Assembly (NCBI RefSeq): GCF_003003275.1
Contig: NZ_PVTO01000001.1
Coordinates: 62,001 to 126,000, forward strand
DNA length: 64,000 nucleotides
Direction: 5' to 3'
Source: Alkalibacterium olivapovliticus
GTDB lineage: Bacteria; Bacillota; Bacilli; Lactobacillales; Carnobacteriaceae_A
How positions within the stretch are numbered: the first letter of the stretch is position 1; each line of letters opens with the position of its first letter. The translations under genes were made by a program, and so were the position numbers. The notes below the pieces were generated by a model. It had not been told where the DNA came from, did no database searches, and was given only the letters and a program-made list of their open reading frames with translations. Shown piece after piece: positions 1 to 9,730 of the stretch.

Positions 1-782
1 TCAAGCGTTTCTTTAAAACTCAGGAAAAAGAGCAGAATATTGAACGCGGGAAAGAAATTCTTGAAAAACTCCTGCACGATATGGACTTTAATCCTAAATT
101 GATCCTGAAAAAAGAGAATGTACTCAAGACGGCTAAACGCTTTAATTATCTTAATGAAGATGATTTTTATGCGGCGGTCGGGTATGGCGAAGTGAAGAGT
201 ATCACTGTAGCTAACCGTTTGACAGAGAAAGAACGGAAAGAAAGAGAAAAAGATTTAGTTCAAATAGACGAAACCAGCAACACGATTGAATTGAAGAATA
301 AAAGAGAACCTGAGAAAATGAAGATTCGTCATGAAGGTGGCGTGGTCATACAAGGGGCCGATAATCTGCTGATCAGGGTCAGCAAGTGTTGCAACCCAGT
401 ACCCGGGGATGCGATAGTCGGCTATATTACCAGAGGCAGAGGCGTATCGATTCACCGAGTGGATTGCCCGAATATTCAAGGCACTGATGATCAGGCAAAT
501 AGACTGATTGATGTGGAATGGGAATCAAACGATTCTAAAAAAGAATACAATGCTGAACTTCAAATCGAAGGATATGACCGATCTGGATTCTTAAATGAAA
601 TCTTGCAGGTTATCAATTCCCAAACGAATAAATTAAGTAATGTAAACGGGAAACTGGATAAAAGTGGAACCGCGATTGTAAAAGTGACGTTAGCTATTCA
701 GAATCTGAAGGAACTTGAACAAATCGTTGATAAAGTAAAAACCGTTCCTGATGTGTATTCAGTTAAACGCATCACATCTTAA
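1..782 (+). CDS. relA: GTP pyrophosphokinase / (p)ppGpp synthetase-hydrolase RelA, C-terminal part
   Basis: Long RelA/SpoT-type stringent response enzyme, cut by the window edge; the frame is open from base 3 and only the regulatory C-terminal third is present. Visible are the conserved-cysteine (zinc-finger/RIS) module with adjacent cysteines in SKCCNPVPGD, followed by GYITRGRGVSIHRVDCPN, and a terminal ACT domain (YNAELQIEGYDRSGFLNEIL onward). In the family this part senses the ribosome and controls the N-terminal hydrolase and synthetase domains, which lie upstream of the window. dtd follows after 31 bases, the usual relA-dtd arrangement of Bacilli. Confidence 0.95.
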   Translation, partial: KRFFKTQEKEQNIERGKEILEKLLHDMDFNPKLILKKENVLKTAKRFNYLNEDDFYAAVGYGEVKSITVANRLTEKERKEREKDLVQIDETSNTIELKNKREPEKMKIRHEGGVVIQGADNLLIRVSKCCNPVPGDAIVGYITRGRGVSIHRVDCPNIQGTDDQANRLIDVEWESNDSKKEYNAELQIEGYDRSGFLNEILQVINSQTNKLSNVNGKLDKSGTAIVKVTLAIQNLKELEQIVDKVKTVPDVYSVKRITS

Positions 783-813
783 ATGAGGTCGATAAGGATT
801 CAGGAGGATTGAC

Positions 814-1260
814 GTGAGAGCAGTTATACAGAGAACTACAAAAGCCAGCGTAAGTGTAGATGAGGAACTGACAGGGGAAATCGCGAAAGGGTTTGTTGTT
901 CTCCTTGGAGTAGAAGAGGCGGATACTCATGAAGATGTCGAGTATCTGGCTCGGAAAATAGCCAACATGCGGATATTTGAAGATGAGAATGAGAAGATGA
1001 ACCGCTCCCTTAAAGATGTTGATGGAGAGATATTGTCGATTTCCCAGTTCACTCTTCATGCAGAGACAAAAAAAGGGAACCGTCCGAGTTTTACTGGTGC
1101 AGCTGGACCTGATAAAGCGGAAGACTTGTATAATCAATTCAATGCTCAGTTGGAAAAACTGGGGGTTTCGGTGAAGACAGGCCGATTCGGAGCGCATATG
1201 GTTGTCAGTCTGATCAATGACGGACCTGTCACCATCACTATGGATACGAAGAACAAATAA
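814..1260 (+). CDS. dtd: D-aminoacyl-tRNA deacylase Dtd
   Basis: 148 residues, full family length. Dtd hydrolyses D-amino acids (and glycine from tRNA-Ala) off mischarged tRNAs in the cytoplasm. Conserved blocks seen: MRAVIQRTTKASVSV at the N terminus, SQFTLHAETKKGNRPSF in the middle (the SQFTL active-site motif) and the NDGPVTITMDT end containing the cross-subunit GP motif. GTG start at 814, chosen because AGGAGG lies 7 bases upstream (802-807). Probably co-transcribed with relA; a strong terminator follows. Confidence 0.96.
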   Translation: MRAVIQRTTKASVSVDEELTGEIAKGFVVLLGVEEADTHEDVEYLARKIANMRIFEDENEKMNRSLKDVDGEILSISQFTLHAETKKGNRPSFTGAAGPDKAEDLYNQFNAQLEKLGVSVKTGRFGAHMVVSLINDGPVTITMDTKNK

Positions 1261-1276
1261 AAAGCGAGTACTAATT

Positions 1277-1333
1277 AAACCACTGAATCCAGACAGTCCG
1301 TTAAATCGGCTGTCTGAATTCAGTGGTTTTTTT
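1277..1333 (+). terminator. Rho-independent terminator of relA-dtd
   Basis: Stem of about 16 base pairs (AAACCACTGAAT.CAGACAG against CTGTCTGAATTCAGTGGTTT) followed by a run of T. It lies 16 bases after the dtd stop. Confidence 0.85.
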
Positions 1334-1342
1334 GAGCATAGT

Positions 1343-1379
1343 AAAAGAGTGATCCTTTATATCAAAGGATCACTCTTTT
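1343..1379. terminator. Second hairpin between converging genes, probably bidirectional
   Basis: Perfect 16-bp inverted repeat (AAAAGAGTGATCCTTT, 5-base loop, reverse complement). The A-rich and T-rich ends make it usable from both sides, so it can end the amidase transcript coming from the right as well as back up the dtd terminator. Confidence 0.75.
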
Positions 1380-1399
1380 AGGTCTTACAAGTGCGTCAC

Positions 1400-2728
1400 T
1401 CAAGGTGAAAAGTATCCGGTGAGTCCCTGATAGATCGCATCAGCGATGGTCCGCTGATAAGATTCAGTATTGACGACTGTGATATCATGGTCGTTATCCA
1501 GGTAACCTAATTCAAGTAGAACGGATGCCTGACCATTGTTGCGTAAAACGAAGAAATCGCCATGTCTCACACCGTTATTTTTTAAAGGACCGTGTTGCGT
1601 CAGTGACTGGTTGATTGAATCAGCCAGAGCCCGCTCAGTTTCTGAGTAATAATAAGTGGTTGTGCCGCTCATCGTATTCGGAACTTCCATCGCATCATAA
1701 TGGATACTGATATAGGCATCAGCTTGTGCTCGGTGTGCATAATAAACGCGATCGTTCAACGAAATAAACGTATCATCATCACGAGTCAGAATAACATTGG
1801 CACCGGTCCGTTCCAGCCTTTGAGCAAGTAGGAGAGCGGTGTTTAAAGCTACTTCAGCTTCTGTAAATCCGGTACGAGCAACAGCTCCCGGATCGTGTCC
1901 TCCGTGCCCGGCATCTATTACAATAGTCGCCTCAGCTAAATTTGTTGCATAATGACTAGTTGATGCATCATCGCTTACTTGTGCTGGGTCTGCAGGTGAG
2001 GCGTCTACAGTTTCAGCTAACCAGCTGGCTACATAAGCACGAGTGCCATCTGGTAAGTCGATGCCGTACCAGTCGTTTAGTTCTTCATTCACGACAAATT
2101 CAGTCATCTCATTAACCGTTGTAACAACTGGGGAGTCAACTGTAGGACTCTCCCTGAGGTTTGTCGGGCCCATACCAATACGGATACGCTGCGTTACATC
2201 TTGCACAGACTCAGTAGTCACTGAGGTGTCTGTTCTTTCTATATAATCTGAGTGGATCCAGGCAACCCTGTTATTAAACAATATCTGTATCCAGTCATTT
2301 TCAGCATATAGAATCTGATATTCTTCATTTAAATGCACTGTGCCTATGGTTGCAGAATCAGTGGTAGAGAACTGCCGGATATTGACTTGATTACCGGTAA
2401 CCCTCCCCATCACTCTATTCTCCACAGAGACTTCTTCGTTTTCCACTAGCCAGCTGGCCACCCATCCGATGTTGTTGTTGGATAATCTGACTTTATACCA
2501 CTGGTTTTCTTCACCTAATATCTGAAGCTGGTCATCTTCCTGCACCTGAGTCAATATTTCATGAGACAAGCCCGGGCCGTATCTGACATTTAAATGACTC
2601 GCCAGAACAGTGACTTTGTTTTCGTTCGCTAAAGCAATGAAAGAGCCTGTTAGAATAGTGAGTAAGGCTATGACTATGAAAATGAATGTTCGTTTGCTTA
2701 TATATCTATGTAGGGTAGTGTAAGACAA
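1400..2728 (-). CDS. N-acetylmuramoyl-L-alanine amidase with three bacterial SH3 domains
   Basis: 442-residue exported autolysin predicted to cleave the MurNAc-L-Ala bond of peptidoglycan. Order: N-terminal hydrophobic segment about residues 13-34 (signal or anchor), three SH3b wall-binding domains (about 38-97, 108-165, 180-240; each has the LNVR/VNIR/TNLRESP type motif and a WV/WI-S core), a short linker, then an Amidase_3 catalytic domain from about 268 to the end. Zinc and catalytic residues are visible in VIDAGHGGHDPGA, FTEAEVALN, ISIHYDA and LLELGYLDN. Start is TTG at 2728, supported by AAGGAGG about 9 bases upstream. Monocistronic, with its own promoter region facing away from the hisS leader. 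Confidence 0.93.
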   Translation of the reverse strand: MSYTTLHRYISKRTFIFIVIALLTILTGSFIALANENKVTVLASHLNVRYGPGLSHEILTQVQEDDQLQILGEENQWYKVRLSNNNIGWVASWLVENEEVSVENRVMGRVTGNQVNIRQFSTTDSATIGTVHLNEEYQILYAENDWIQILFNNRVAWIHSDYIERTDTSVTTESVQDVTQRIRIGMGPTNLRESPTVDSPVVTTVNEMTEFVVNEELNDWYGIDLPDGTRAYVASWLAETVDASPADPAQVSDDASTSHYATNLAEATIVIDAGHGGHDPGAVARTGFTEAEVALNTALLLAQRLERTGANVILTRDDDTFISLNDRVYYAHRAQADAYISIHYDAMEVPNTMSGTTTYYYSETERALADSINQSLTQHGPLKNNGVRHGDFFVLRNNGQASVLLELGYLDNDHDITVVNTESYQRTIADAIYQGLTGYFSP

Positions 2729-2904
2729 ATGACTCGCCTCCTTAATTCAATCTAGTCTTATTATACGCGGTTTATGACGATTTTAGCAATAATATTTCGA
2801 AAATAATAATGATTCAGAGAGGACTTTAATAGTAGGTCCATTATACTGATTATTCTTCTATAATACTACTGTAAATGTAACGGGTTTCAAAATAACGGGT
2901 GATA

Positions 2905-2938
2905 TTGACTTTTAACGCCCTTTCTTGTAAGCTAAAAT
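2905..2938 (+). promoter_or_regulatory. Candidate promoter of the T-box-hisS-aspS unit
   Basis: TTGACT at 2905-2910 is a good -35. Downstream TAAGCT at 2928-2933 (17-base spacer) is a weak -10, and TAAAAT at 2933-2938 is a better -10 but with a 22-base spacer. Position immediately before the leader supports a promoter; the exact -10 is uncertain. Confidence 0.45.
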
Positions 2939-2939
2939 G

Positions 2940-3190
2940 AACAACCTAAATAGTATGATTATCCGTAATAAGGACTGCAAATTAATGCGTATCAAAGAGA
3001 GGATCTCCATGGCTGAGAGAGATTTATCCCATTAGTTGAATGACACCTTACAGGATTGATAAGGAGACTTGTCACGTGTGAGCGTTAAATCTATAGAGTG
3101 AAAGTTTTCTGACTTTCTGAAATAAGGTGGCACCACGTGAACAGACACGTCCTTTTTCTATTCAATAGTGAATAGGAAAGGGTTTTTTTT
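2940..3190 (+). promoter_or_regulatory. T-box leader regulating hisS-aspS
   Basis: tRNA-sensing riboswitch. The T-box sequence AAGGTGGCACCACG at 3124-3137 is followed by a terminator hairpin (CCTTTTTCTATTCA against TGAATAGGAAAGG, 3151-3182) and eight T residues to 3190. The probable specifier is at 3042-3046 in GAATGACACC: GAC (Asp), followed by an A as is usual for T-boxes, overlapping CAC (His). The UGGC bulge at the antiterminator would pair with a tRNA ending in GCCA, so a G73 tRNA such as bacterial tRNA-Asp fits; tRNA-His has C73. Uncharged tRNA should favour the antiterminator and switch on the synthetase genes. Confidence 0.88.
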
Positions 3191-3227
3191 ATGGAAAAAT
3201 CAACTATAAAGAGCGGAGGACTAAGCT

Positions 3228-4517
3228 ATGAATTATCAAAAATTAAAAGGGACAGCGGATCTGCTGCCTGAACAGACTAAAAAGTGGCAGGTCATCGAAG
3301 AAAAGGCTAAATCACTTTTAAAAAAATACCAGTTTAATGAAATCAGAACCCCTATGTTTGAACAGCTGGAGTTATTTGCTAGAGGTGTTGGGGAAACTAG
3401 CGATATCGTTACCAAAGAGATGTATGACTTTAAGGATAAAGGCGATCGTCATATTGCCCTTAGACCTGAAGGGACAGCCGGCGTCGTTCGGTCATTTGTG
3501 GAAAACAAACTATATGGTCCTGAATACCACAAACCGACTAAATTGTATTACATCGGCCCCATGTTTAGATACGAGCGCCCGCAAAGCGGTAGACAAAGAC
3601 AATTTCACCAGCTAGGTGTAGAGGTCTTCGGGAGCAGAAACCCCGCGACTGATGTGGAAACAATGGTTCTGTCTATGGACTTATTCAAGCAGTATGCAAT
3701 AACTGATTTAAAACTGGTTATCAATTCTCTTGGAAGCACTGAATCCAGACAGCAGTACCGCGAAGCGCTGATAGAGTACCTTGAGCCTTTCTTTGAAGAG
3801 CTGAGCAAGGATTCTCAGGAGCGATTATACAAAAATCCACTGAGAGTACTGGACAGTAAAGATAAAAAAGATAAGGAAATCGTCAAGGATGCACCATCGA
3901 TCCTTGAGTATCTGGATGAAGCGTCTCTTGTTCACTTCAAGGCTGTTCAGGATATGCTGACTGATTTGGATATTCCGTTTGAAATCGATACAAATATGGT
4001 AAGAGGCCTTGACTACTATAACGATACGATATTTGAAGTCATCACTACGAATCCGAAATTCGGAGCCAATGCGACAATTTGTGCAGGGGGACGGTACGAC
4101 GGATTAGTAGAAGAAGTCGGTGGACCGGAAACGCCAGCATTTGGATTTGGATTTGGTCTGGAACGGTTAGTCCTGCTGCTTGATCACATGGACTATGCTT
4201 ATCCTGAATTGAATCCTCTGGATGCCTATATCGTGACAATGGGTGAGCAAGCAAACCGTGAAGCCAATAAACTGGCATACGCTTTGAGACAGAACGGTCT
4301 ATCTGTTGAGCGTGAGTTTATGGACAGGAAAGCAGGAAAGCAATTTAAAACTGCCGATAAACTGAATGCAAAGCTGGTCTTTACTTTAGGTAAAAATGAA
4401 ATCGAACAAGGCGTTGTACAGGTAAAAGATCTGAACAGTGGAGACCAGAGTGAGCTGTCTTTGAATGATGTCTATACTCAATTTGAACAAGTTTATGCTA
4501 AGTTAACGAGTAAATAA
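3228..4517 (+). CDS. hisS: Histidyl-tRNA synthetase
   Basis: 429-residue class II aminoacyl-tRNA synthetase that charges tRNA-His. Seen: [10 protein letters not shown] at the N terminus, motif 2 in [21 protein letters not shown], histidine-specific [12 protein letters not shown] and [13 protein letters not shown], motif 3 in GFGFGLERL, then the anticodon-binding domain over the last 100 residues. ATG with GAGCGGAGG upstream. First gene behind the T-box leader; aspS follows after 17 bases. Confidence 0.97.
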   Translation: MNYQKLKGTADLLPEQTKKWQVIEEKAKSLLKKYQFNEIRTPMFEQLELFARGVGETSDIVTKEMYDFKDKGDRHIALRPEGTAGVVRSFVENKLYGPEYHKPTKLYYIGPMFRYERPQSGRQRQFHQLGVEVFGSRNPATDVETMVLSMDLFKQYAITDLKLVINSLGSTESRQQYREALIEYLEPFFEELSKDSQERLYKNPLRVLDSKDKKDKEIVKDAPSILEYLDEASLVHFKAVQDMLTDLDIPFEIDTNMVRGLDYYNDTIFEVITTNPKFGANATICAGGRYDGLVEEVGGPETPAFGFGFGLERLVLLLDHMDYAYPELNPLDAYIVTMGEQANREANKLAYALRQNGLSVEREFMDRKAGKQFKTADKLNAKLVFTLGKNEIEQGVVQVKDLNSGDQSELSLNDVYTQFEQVYAKLTSK

Positions 4518-4534
4518 AAAAGGGGATTATTATA

Positions 4535-6316
4535 ATGAAAAGAACGATGTACTGTGGGGAAGTCAGGCCATTACATGAACAGGAGACTGTCACTGTTAAA
4601 GGGTGGGTTCAGAAACGCCGGGATTTAGGCGGAATGATTTTTGTCGATTTAAGAGACCGAGAAGGCGTGGTTCAGGTCGTATTTAATGGAGAAATCAGTG
4701 AAGAGGCGTTGAACAAGGCTGAAAAAATCCGTTCAGAGTATATCATCTCTGTAACAGGTAAAGTTGTGTTACGTTCTCAAGGACAAATAAACAAAGACCT
4801 TTCGACTGGTGACGTTGAAATAGTAGCAGATTCGATCGAGATCCTGAGTGAGTCCAAAACACCTGTTTTTGACATCAGCGATGCCGTTGAAGTATCAAAT
4901 GATTTGAGATTGAAATACCGCTATCTTGATTTGAAACGTCCGCGCATGCAGGCGAATATGAAATTAAGACATGCTGTAAAGAAATCATTTAGAGACTTCT
5001 TAGATGACCAAGGATTTTTGGATATCGAAACACCTTATCTGACTAAGTCGACTCCTGAAGGTGCGAGAGATTATTTAGTCCCGTCCCGAATGAGTCAAGG
5101 GAAATTCTTTGCATTGCCGCAATCCCCTCAGTTGTTCAAGCAGCTGCTGATGAGTTCCGGCTTTGATAAATACTACCAGATCGTTCGCTGTTTTAGAGAT
5201 GAAGATTTAAGAGGAGACAGACAGCCTGAGTTTACACAGGTTGATATTGAGACCAGTTTTACCGATAAAGAAGATATCCAGTCAACTATGGAAAATCTGC
5301 TAGTCAAACTGGTAAAAGATGTTAAAGGCATCGACATCAACTCACCGTTTCCTCGTTTGACTTTTAAAGAAGCAATGGAGCGTTTCGGAAGTGATAAACC
5401 GGATCTTCGTTTTGATATGGAGCTCGTTGACTTAAAAGAAGTGGCTCTAAGCTCTTCATTTAAAGTGTTTTCTTCTGCTGTTGAATCTGGAGGAATGGTT
5501 AAAGGATTAGCTGTTAAAGGCGCTGCAGATCAGTTCTCCCGTAAAAAGATTGATGCACTTGAGTCGATTGCAAAAATTTATGGTGCAAAAGGCCTGGCCT
5601 GGATGAAAGTGACCGAAGAAGGACTGACGGGTCCGATAGCCAGATTCTTCAGTGACGAAGGAGCGCAGTCAGCACTACTTGACCAGATGGATGCAGAAGC
5701 AGGAGATTTACTGTTATTTGTAGCAGATAAAGATAAGGTTGTTTACGATTCGTTAGGCGCATTAAGAAGCCATTTAGGAAAAGCGCTTGACTTGATCGAC
5801 ACATCTAAACTAGCGTTTGCCTGGATTGTTGAATGGCCACTGCTTGAATATGATGAAGAAGAAGGCAGATATAATGCTGCCCATCATCCGTTCACTAGAC
5901 CGGTTGAAGAAGACATTCCATTACTGAAAACTGCACCGGAGAAAGCCATGGCTGATGCCTATGATATCGTTTTGAACGGCTATGAAATCGGAGGCGGATC
6001 TATTCGTATCCATCAGAGAGCGTTGCAGGAAGACATGTTTACAGCATTGGGCTTTACAAAAGAGGAAGCACAAAATCAATTTGACTTTTTACTGGATGCT
6101 TTAGATTATGGGTTCCCACCACATGGCGGTATTGCATTTGGACTGGACCGATTAGTCATGATTTTAGCTGATGAAGAGAATATTAGAGAAGTCATTGCCT
6201 TTCCTAAGAATGGGAAAGCTGTTGATCCATTGACAAATGCACCATCCCCAGTAGCTCAGGCTCAGCTGGATGAATTGAAGCTGGCTCTTCAAAGTATTGA
6301 AAAAACGGAGGAATAA
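4535..6316 (+). CDS. aspS: Aspartyl-tRNA synthetase
   Basis: 593-residue class IIb synthetase of the bacterial type. Order: OB-fold anticodon domain ([27 protein letters not shown]), catalytic core with motif 2 in [18 protein letters not shown], the bacterial insertion (GAD) domain in the middle, then [12 protein letters not shown] and motif 3 [12 protein letters not shown]. Preceded by AAGGGG. It shares the T-box leader with hisS, so both enzymes are expected to rise together when the sensed tRNA is uncharged. Confidence 0.97.
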   Translation: MKRTMYCGEVRPLHEQETVTVKGWVQKRRDLGGMIFVDLRDREGVVQVVFNGEISEEALNKAEKIRSEYIISVTGKVVLRSQGQINKDLSTGDVEIVADSIEILSESKTPVFDISDAVEVSNDLRLKYRYLDLKRPRMQANMKLRHAVKKSFRDFLDDQGFLDIETPYLTKSTPEGARDYLVPSRMSQGKFFALPQSPQLFKQLLMSSGFDKYYQIVRCFRDEDLRGDRQPEFTQVDIETSFTDKEDIQSTMENLLVKLVKDVKGIDINSPFPRLTFKEAMERFGSDKPDLRFDMELVDLKEVALSSSFKVFSSAVESGGMVKGLAVKGAADQFSRKKIDALESIAKIYGAKGLAWMKVTEEGLTGPIARFFSDEGAQSALLDQMDAEAGDLLLFVADKDKVVYDSLGALRSHLGKALDLIDTSKLAFAWIVEWPLLEYDEEEGRYNAAHHPFTRPVEEDIPLLKTAPEKAMADAYDIVLNGYEIGGGSIRIHQRALQEDMFTALGFTKEEAQNQFDFLLDALDYGFPPHGGIAFGLDRLVMILADEENIREVIAFPKNGKAVDPLTNAPSPVAQAQLDELKLALQSIEKTEE

Positions 6317-6317
6317 C

Positions 6318-7214
6318 ATGCTTTTAGGTTCACATGTATCAATGAAAGGGAAACATATGCTTGAAGGTGCTGCAAAAGAGGCAGCCGGATATGGTGCGAC
6401 GACATTTATGATCTATACAGGTGCTCCTCAAAATACGAGACGCAAAGCGATAGAAGAGATGAATATCGAAGCAGGGCAGGCCTTTATGTCGGAAAATGAC
6501 ATCAGTGTATCTGACATCGTTGTGCACGCACCTTATATCATCAATTTAGGAAATACAATCAAAAAAGAAAACTATGCATTTGCTGTCGAGTTCATGAAGG
6601 AAGAGATCAAGCGTGCTGAAGCACTGGGAGCTACCCAGATGACGATGCACCCTGGCGCTCATGTAGGCGCAGGAGTTGAACCGGCAATTGATCAGATCGC
6701 CCAAGGATTGAACGAAATCCTGCATAAGGACCAGACGCTGCAAATCGCACTGGAAACGATGGCGGGTAAAGGAACAGAAATCGGGCGCTCTTTTGAGGAA
6801 ATAGCCCGTATTATAGAAAAAGTTGAGTTGAAAGATAAGATTTCAGTGACATTGGATACGTGTCATATACATGATGCCGGCTATAATGTCAGAAATGATT
6901 TCGAGGGTGTACTTGAGGAGTTTGACCGTATTATCGGGTTGGATATGCTGAAAGTCATTCACATCAATGATTCTAAGAATAGTCAGGGAGCAGCCAAGGA
7001 CCGGCATGCTAATATTGGGTTCGGCGAAATTGGCTTTGAAGCACTAAATCAGGTCGTTCATCATCCTAAACTGGCTCATTTACCCAAAATACTTGAAACG
7101 CCATTTGTTGGGGAAGACAAGAAAAATAAGAAACCACCTTATAAGTATGAAATAGCTATGCTTAGAGAGAAAACATTTAATCCTGAATTACTCGACATCA
7201 TATTAAATAGCTGA
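6318..7214 (+). CDS. nfo: Endonuclease IV (AP endonuclease Nfo)
   Basis: 298-residue zinc-dependent AP endonuclease for base excision repair. Metal-binding and core motifs: [88 protein letters not shown] and [10 protein letters not shown]. The ATG at 6318 was chosen over an in-frame upstream ATG inside aspS because GGAGG (6308-6312) is spaced for it and homologues begin MLLGSHVS. Only one base separates it from the aspS stop, so it belongs to the hisS operon by position. Confidence 0.95.
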   Translation: MLLGSHVSMKGKHMLEGAAKEAAGYGATTFMIYTGAPQNTRRKAIEEMNIEAGQAFMSENDISVSDIVVHAPYIINLGNTIKKENYAFAVEFMKEEIKRAEALGATQMTMHPGAHVGAGVEPAIDQIAQGLNEILHKDQTLQIALETMAGKGTEIGRSFEEIARIIEKVELKDKISVTLDTCHIHDAGYNVRNDFEGVLEEFDRIIGLDMLKVIHINDSKNSQGAAKDRHANIGFGEIGFEALNQVVHHPKLAHLPKILETPFVGEDKKNKKPPYKYEIAMLREKTFNPELLDIILNS

Positions 7215-7218
7215 AAGC

Positions 7219-7256
7219 CAAAAAGGAGTTTGTATGCGTGCAAACTCCTTTTTGTT
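7219..7256 (+). terminator. Terminator of the hisS-aspS-nfo operon
   Basis: Inverted repeat AAAAAGGAGTTTG / CAAACTCCTTTTT with an 8-base loop and T tail, directly after the nfo stop. Confidence 0.88.
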
Positions 7257-7289
7257 ATACTTAACGTACGTTTTAAGGAGGTTTTGATA

Positions 7290-7952
7290 ATGGTCAGAGG
7301 ATTAAGTGCCAGAGAAATTAAAGCAATCGATCACTTCACTATCAACTCAATCGGTATACCATCAGTAGTGTTAATGGAAAGAGCAGCACTCTCGGTGACA
7401 GAAGCTGTTCTCAGTGAGTATGATGACAATGAGAACTTCATCGTAGTCTGTGGAACAGGAAACAATGGGGGTGACGGCGTAGCTATTGCCAGATTATTGC
7501 ACCAGTCCGGTAAACGAGTCACACTTCATGTAATAGGGGATCTATCAAAAGCCTCAGAAGAGACACATATTCAGCTGATAATTGCCAGACACCTGGAAAT
7601 GACGATCAGTGAATCAGATGCCGATTTGTCCGAGCAAAAACCAGCTATTATTATAGATGCTCTTTTTGGAATCGGCCTGGACCGAGCGGTTAAAGATCCT
7701 TATCTTTCCGTCATAAAGGCGATTAATCAGTCAACTGCAACCATATTAGCAGTTGATATACCGTCTGGTTTGTCGGCAGATACAGGAATAGTCTATAATG
7801 AAGCTGTTAGGGCTAAAAAAACCTACACTATAGGATTCTGGAAGAAAGGGTTTGACAATGATCAGTGCAGACCATTCACCGGAGAAATAAAAACCCTGGC
7901 TATCGGATATCCTGAAGCAAAATTCTATCAGCACCTATTGGAGAGTGAGTAA
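7290..7952 (+). CDS. nnrE: NAD(P)H-hydrate epimerase
   Basis: 220 residues, the stand-alone YjeF N-terminal domain, which interconverts R and S forms of damaged hydrated NAD(P)H for metabolite repair. Motifs: VLMERAALSV, VVCGTGNNGGDGVAIARLL (nucleotide binding GxGNNGGDG), IIDALFGIGLDR (catalytic Asp) and AVDIPSGLSADTG. The ATG at 7290 follows AAGGAGG at 7275-7281; an in-frame upstream start lies inside the previous terminator and was discarded. The partner dehydratase domain (NnrD) is not in this window. Confidence 0.92.
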   Translation: MVRGLSAREIKAIDHFTINSIGIPSVVLMERAALSVTEAVLSEYDDNENFIVVCGTGNNGGDGVAIARLLHQSGKRVTLHVIGDLSKASEETHIQLIIARHLEMTISESDADLSEQKPAIIIDALFGIGLDRAVKDPYLSVIKAINQSTATILAVDIPSGLSADTGIVYNEAVRAKKTYTIGFWKKGFDNDQCRPFTGEIKTLAIGYPEAKFYQHLLESE

Positions 7953-7956
7953 CGTA

Positions 7957-8898
7957 ATGGCTAATCGATTTGATTTTCTAGGACATAATAAAACAGAGAA
8001 CTACTTTGAAGGCTGGTACATCAAAAGCACAGATAAGGAGAATGACCTGTCTATTGCGCTGATTCCTGGAGTAGCGCATTTTTCAAAGGATGAGTCGTTT
8101 GTGCAGTATAATATTGTTTATAAAGAACAAGATTTCAGCGGTAAAATCACGTTCAGACGAGATGAATTTGAGATTGTAGGCTATCCTCAGAACATCGTCA
8201 TGCCTAAATTTGTATTTAATGAAAAAGGCGTTAAAGCTAGTCTGAAAAACAAGTCCGATCACATCATGCTTGATCTTGATTTTGGATTGTTTCTACCCAT
8301 CGAACAATCCCTATACGCGCCAAGTATCATGGGGCCGCTGGAATATTTAAACATGCCGTGTTCACATGATATCATCAGTATGAAACATCGAGTGACTGGG
8401 ACGGTCGTCATAAATGGAGAAAAGATCGAAATCGAAAAAGGAGCGGGGTATATTGAAAAGGACAGAGGCAGCACGTTTCCTGACAAGTATGTCTGGGCTC
8501 ATTCAAACGGATTCGCTGAAAACCATGACGCTACCCTGTTCTTATCCGTTGCGAAAGTAGATAAAGGCCCATTCAGTAAAAACGGCGCGATAGCAATCTA
8601 TCATGATGGAGAGAGAGAACACCGCTTTGCTTCTTACTCAGGTTCTATCCTTAAGGTGGCTGTTAATGAGGACCAGTCTGGTTACACTGTAATATTGACT
8701 GATCTCTTCAAACGGCTTGAAGTGAGCGTCAGTCTTTCAAATGGAAGAGAACTCATCGCTCCAATGAATGCAGGAATGGATTACCCCATAAAAGAAACAG
8801 TTAAGTCGGATATAACAGTTGATTTTAGTAGAAGGAATGGAGAGAATAGTCAGTTACACAGTCATAATGGTGCAGCAGAGCTCGTCAACTGGTCTTGA
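7957..8898 (+). CDS. Tocopherol cyclase family protein of unknown function
   Basis: 313-residue soluble protein with the hallmarks of the tocopherol cyclase-like family: NYFEGWYIKS near the N terminus, a mostly beta-strand body, PCSHDIISMKHRVTG, and GYIEKDRGSTFPDKYVWAHSNGF, the lipocalin/carotenoid-hydratase-like signature with W and H. In plants the family cyclises tocopherol precursors; bacterial members are mostly uncharacterised and no tocopherol pathway is visible here, so the substrate is unknown. ATG at 7957 follows GGAGAG; a GTG 12 bases upstream lacks a site. It starts 4 bases after nnrE and is very probably co-translated with it. Confidence 0.75.
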   Translation: MANRFDFLGHNKTENYFEGWYIKSTDKENDLSIALIPGVAHFSKDESFVQYNIVYKEQDFSGKITFRRDEFEIVGYPQNIVMPKFVFNEKGVKASLKNKSDHIMLDLDFGLFLPIEQSLYAPSIMGPLEYLNMPCSHDIISMKHRVTGTVVINGEKIEIEKGAGYIEKDRGSTFPDKYVWAHSNGFAENHDATLFLSVAKVDKGPFSKNGAIAIYHDGEREHRFASYSGSILKVAVNEDQSGYTVILTDLFKRLEVSVSLSNGRELIAPMNAGMDYPIKETVKSDITVDFSRRNGENSQLHSHNGAAELVNWS

Positions 8899-8920
8899 CA
8901 GTCAAGACTTATGAGCATAC

Positions 8921-8957
8921 AAAAAAGGATGTCGTTCTAAACGACATCCTTTTTTTA
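8921..8957. terminator. Bidirectional terminator
   Basis: AAAAAAGGATGTCGTT paired with AACGACATCCTTTTTTT, between two converging genes; symmetrical A/T ends allow use from both sides. Confidence 0.88.
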
Positions 8958-8962
8958 GTTGG

Positions 8963-9730
8963 TCAAACTTTTTCCCGATCGGGAAGTTCTTTTAAATACT
9001 TCGTCGGCGTCTGGCCAGTAATTTTTTTAAATACTTTTGTGAAATAAGAGTGACTGTTAAATCCTGCCAGATTAGCGACTTCACTCAGCTGGTGTTCACC
9101 TAAGTGGAAATAGTACTTGGCAAGATACACACGTTGCTGATTAACATACCCAATAAATGTATTTCCCGTTTCCTGCTTGAATTTACGGGCTAAATGAACG
9201 GGATGCATACCATAAATAGAGGCGATGTTTGTCAGTGTCAGTTCTCCGGTCAGATTTTCTGTAATGTAACTGACAATTTCTTTCATAACTGTCGAATAAC
9301 CGGAAGTTGAGAAATGGATAACGGCGTGACAGTATTCTCTAAATATTTCAAAATAGACGTGATCCACTAAATAGTCTAGAGAATCTGTATCTTTGATGAT
9401 CATTGAAAAGCGTTCGAAAATCAAATGTAGATAGAGCGGTAAGACACCACCATTTTTTGCGGAAATGCGTGCGTAGGTATTTACTGTGACCAAGTGACTT
9501 TTAAAGCGGTCAGTAAGGTCGCCAACGTTATTTGCTTCTATATAATTCAGGACTTCCTTAACATTGACTAGTGTAAGCGTCTCTTCAAGCTGCTGACTAT
9601 TGCCTGCTGTGATAGCGTCAGATAACTGGTCTTGAATCAGATAACGGTAATTCATTGCATCACTTGTGAGTTCTTTAAGCTTGTTTATACGTACTTCTCT
9701 CAAGGCTTCTTTTTTCTCATGATTCTTCAT
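8963..9730 (-). CDS. AraC-family transcriptional regulator
   Basis: 255 residues. The C-terminal 100 residues hold the two helix-turn-helix units of the AraC family (LTLTNIASIYGMHPVHLARKFKQETGNTF and LSEVANLAGFNSHSYFTKVFKKITGQTPTKY). The N-terminal 150 residues are predicted helical and I do not recognise a ligand domain such as a cupin. Start at 9730 (ATG) chosen because GGAAGGA lies 9 bases upstream; an extension of 13 residues to 9769 has no site. Monocistronic and divergent from the stress operon; its targets cannot be told from context. Confidence 0.85.
   Translation of the reverse strand: MKNHEKKEALREVRINKLKELTSDAMNYRYLIQDQLSDAITAGNSQQLEETLTLVNVKEVLNYIEANNVGDLTDRFKSHLVTVNTYARISAKNGGVLPLYLHLIFERFSMIIKDTDSLDYLVDHVYFEIFREYCHAVIHFSTSGYSTVMKEIVSYITENLTGELTLTNIASIYGMHPVHLARKFKQETGNTFIGYVNQQRVYLAKYYFHLGEHQLSEVANLAGFNSHSYFTKVFKKITGQTPTKYLKELPDREKV

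Noticed and set aside
772-1197. Minus-strand frame opposite dtd
   Set aside because: dtd has full-length conserved motifs on the plus strand; the antisense frame has none.
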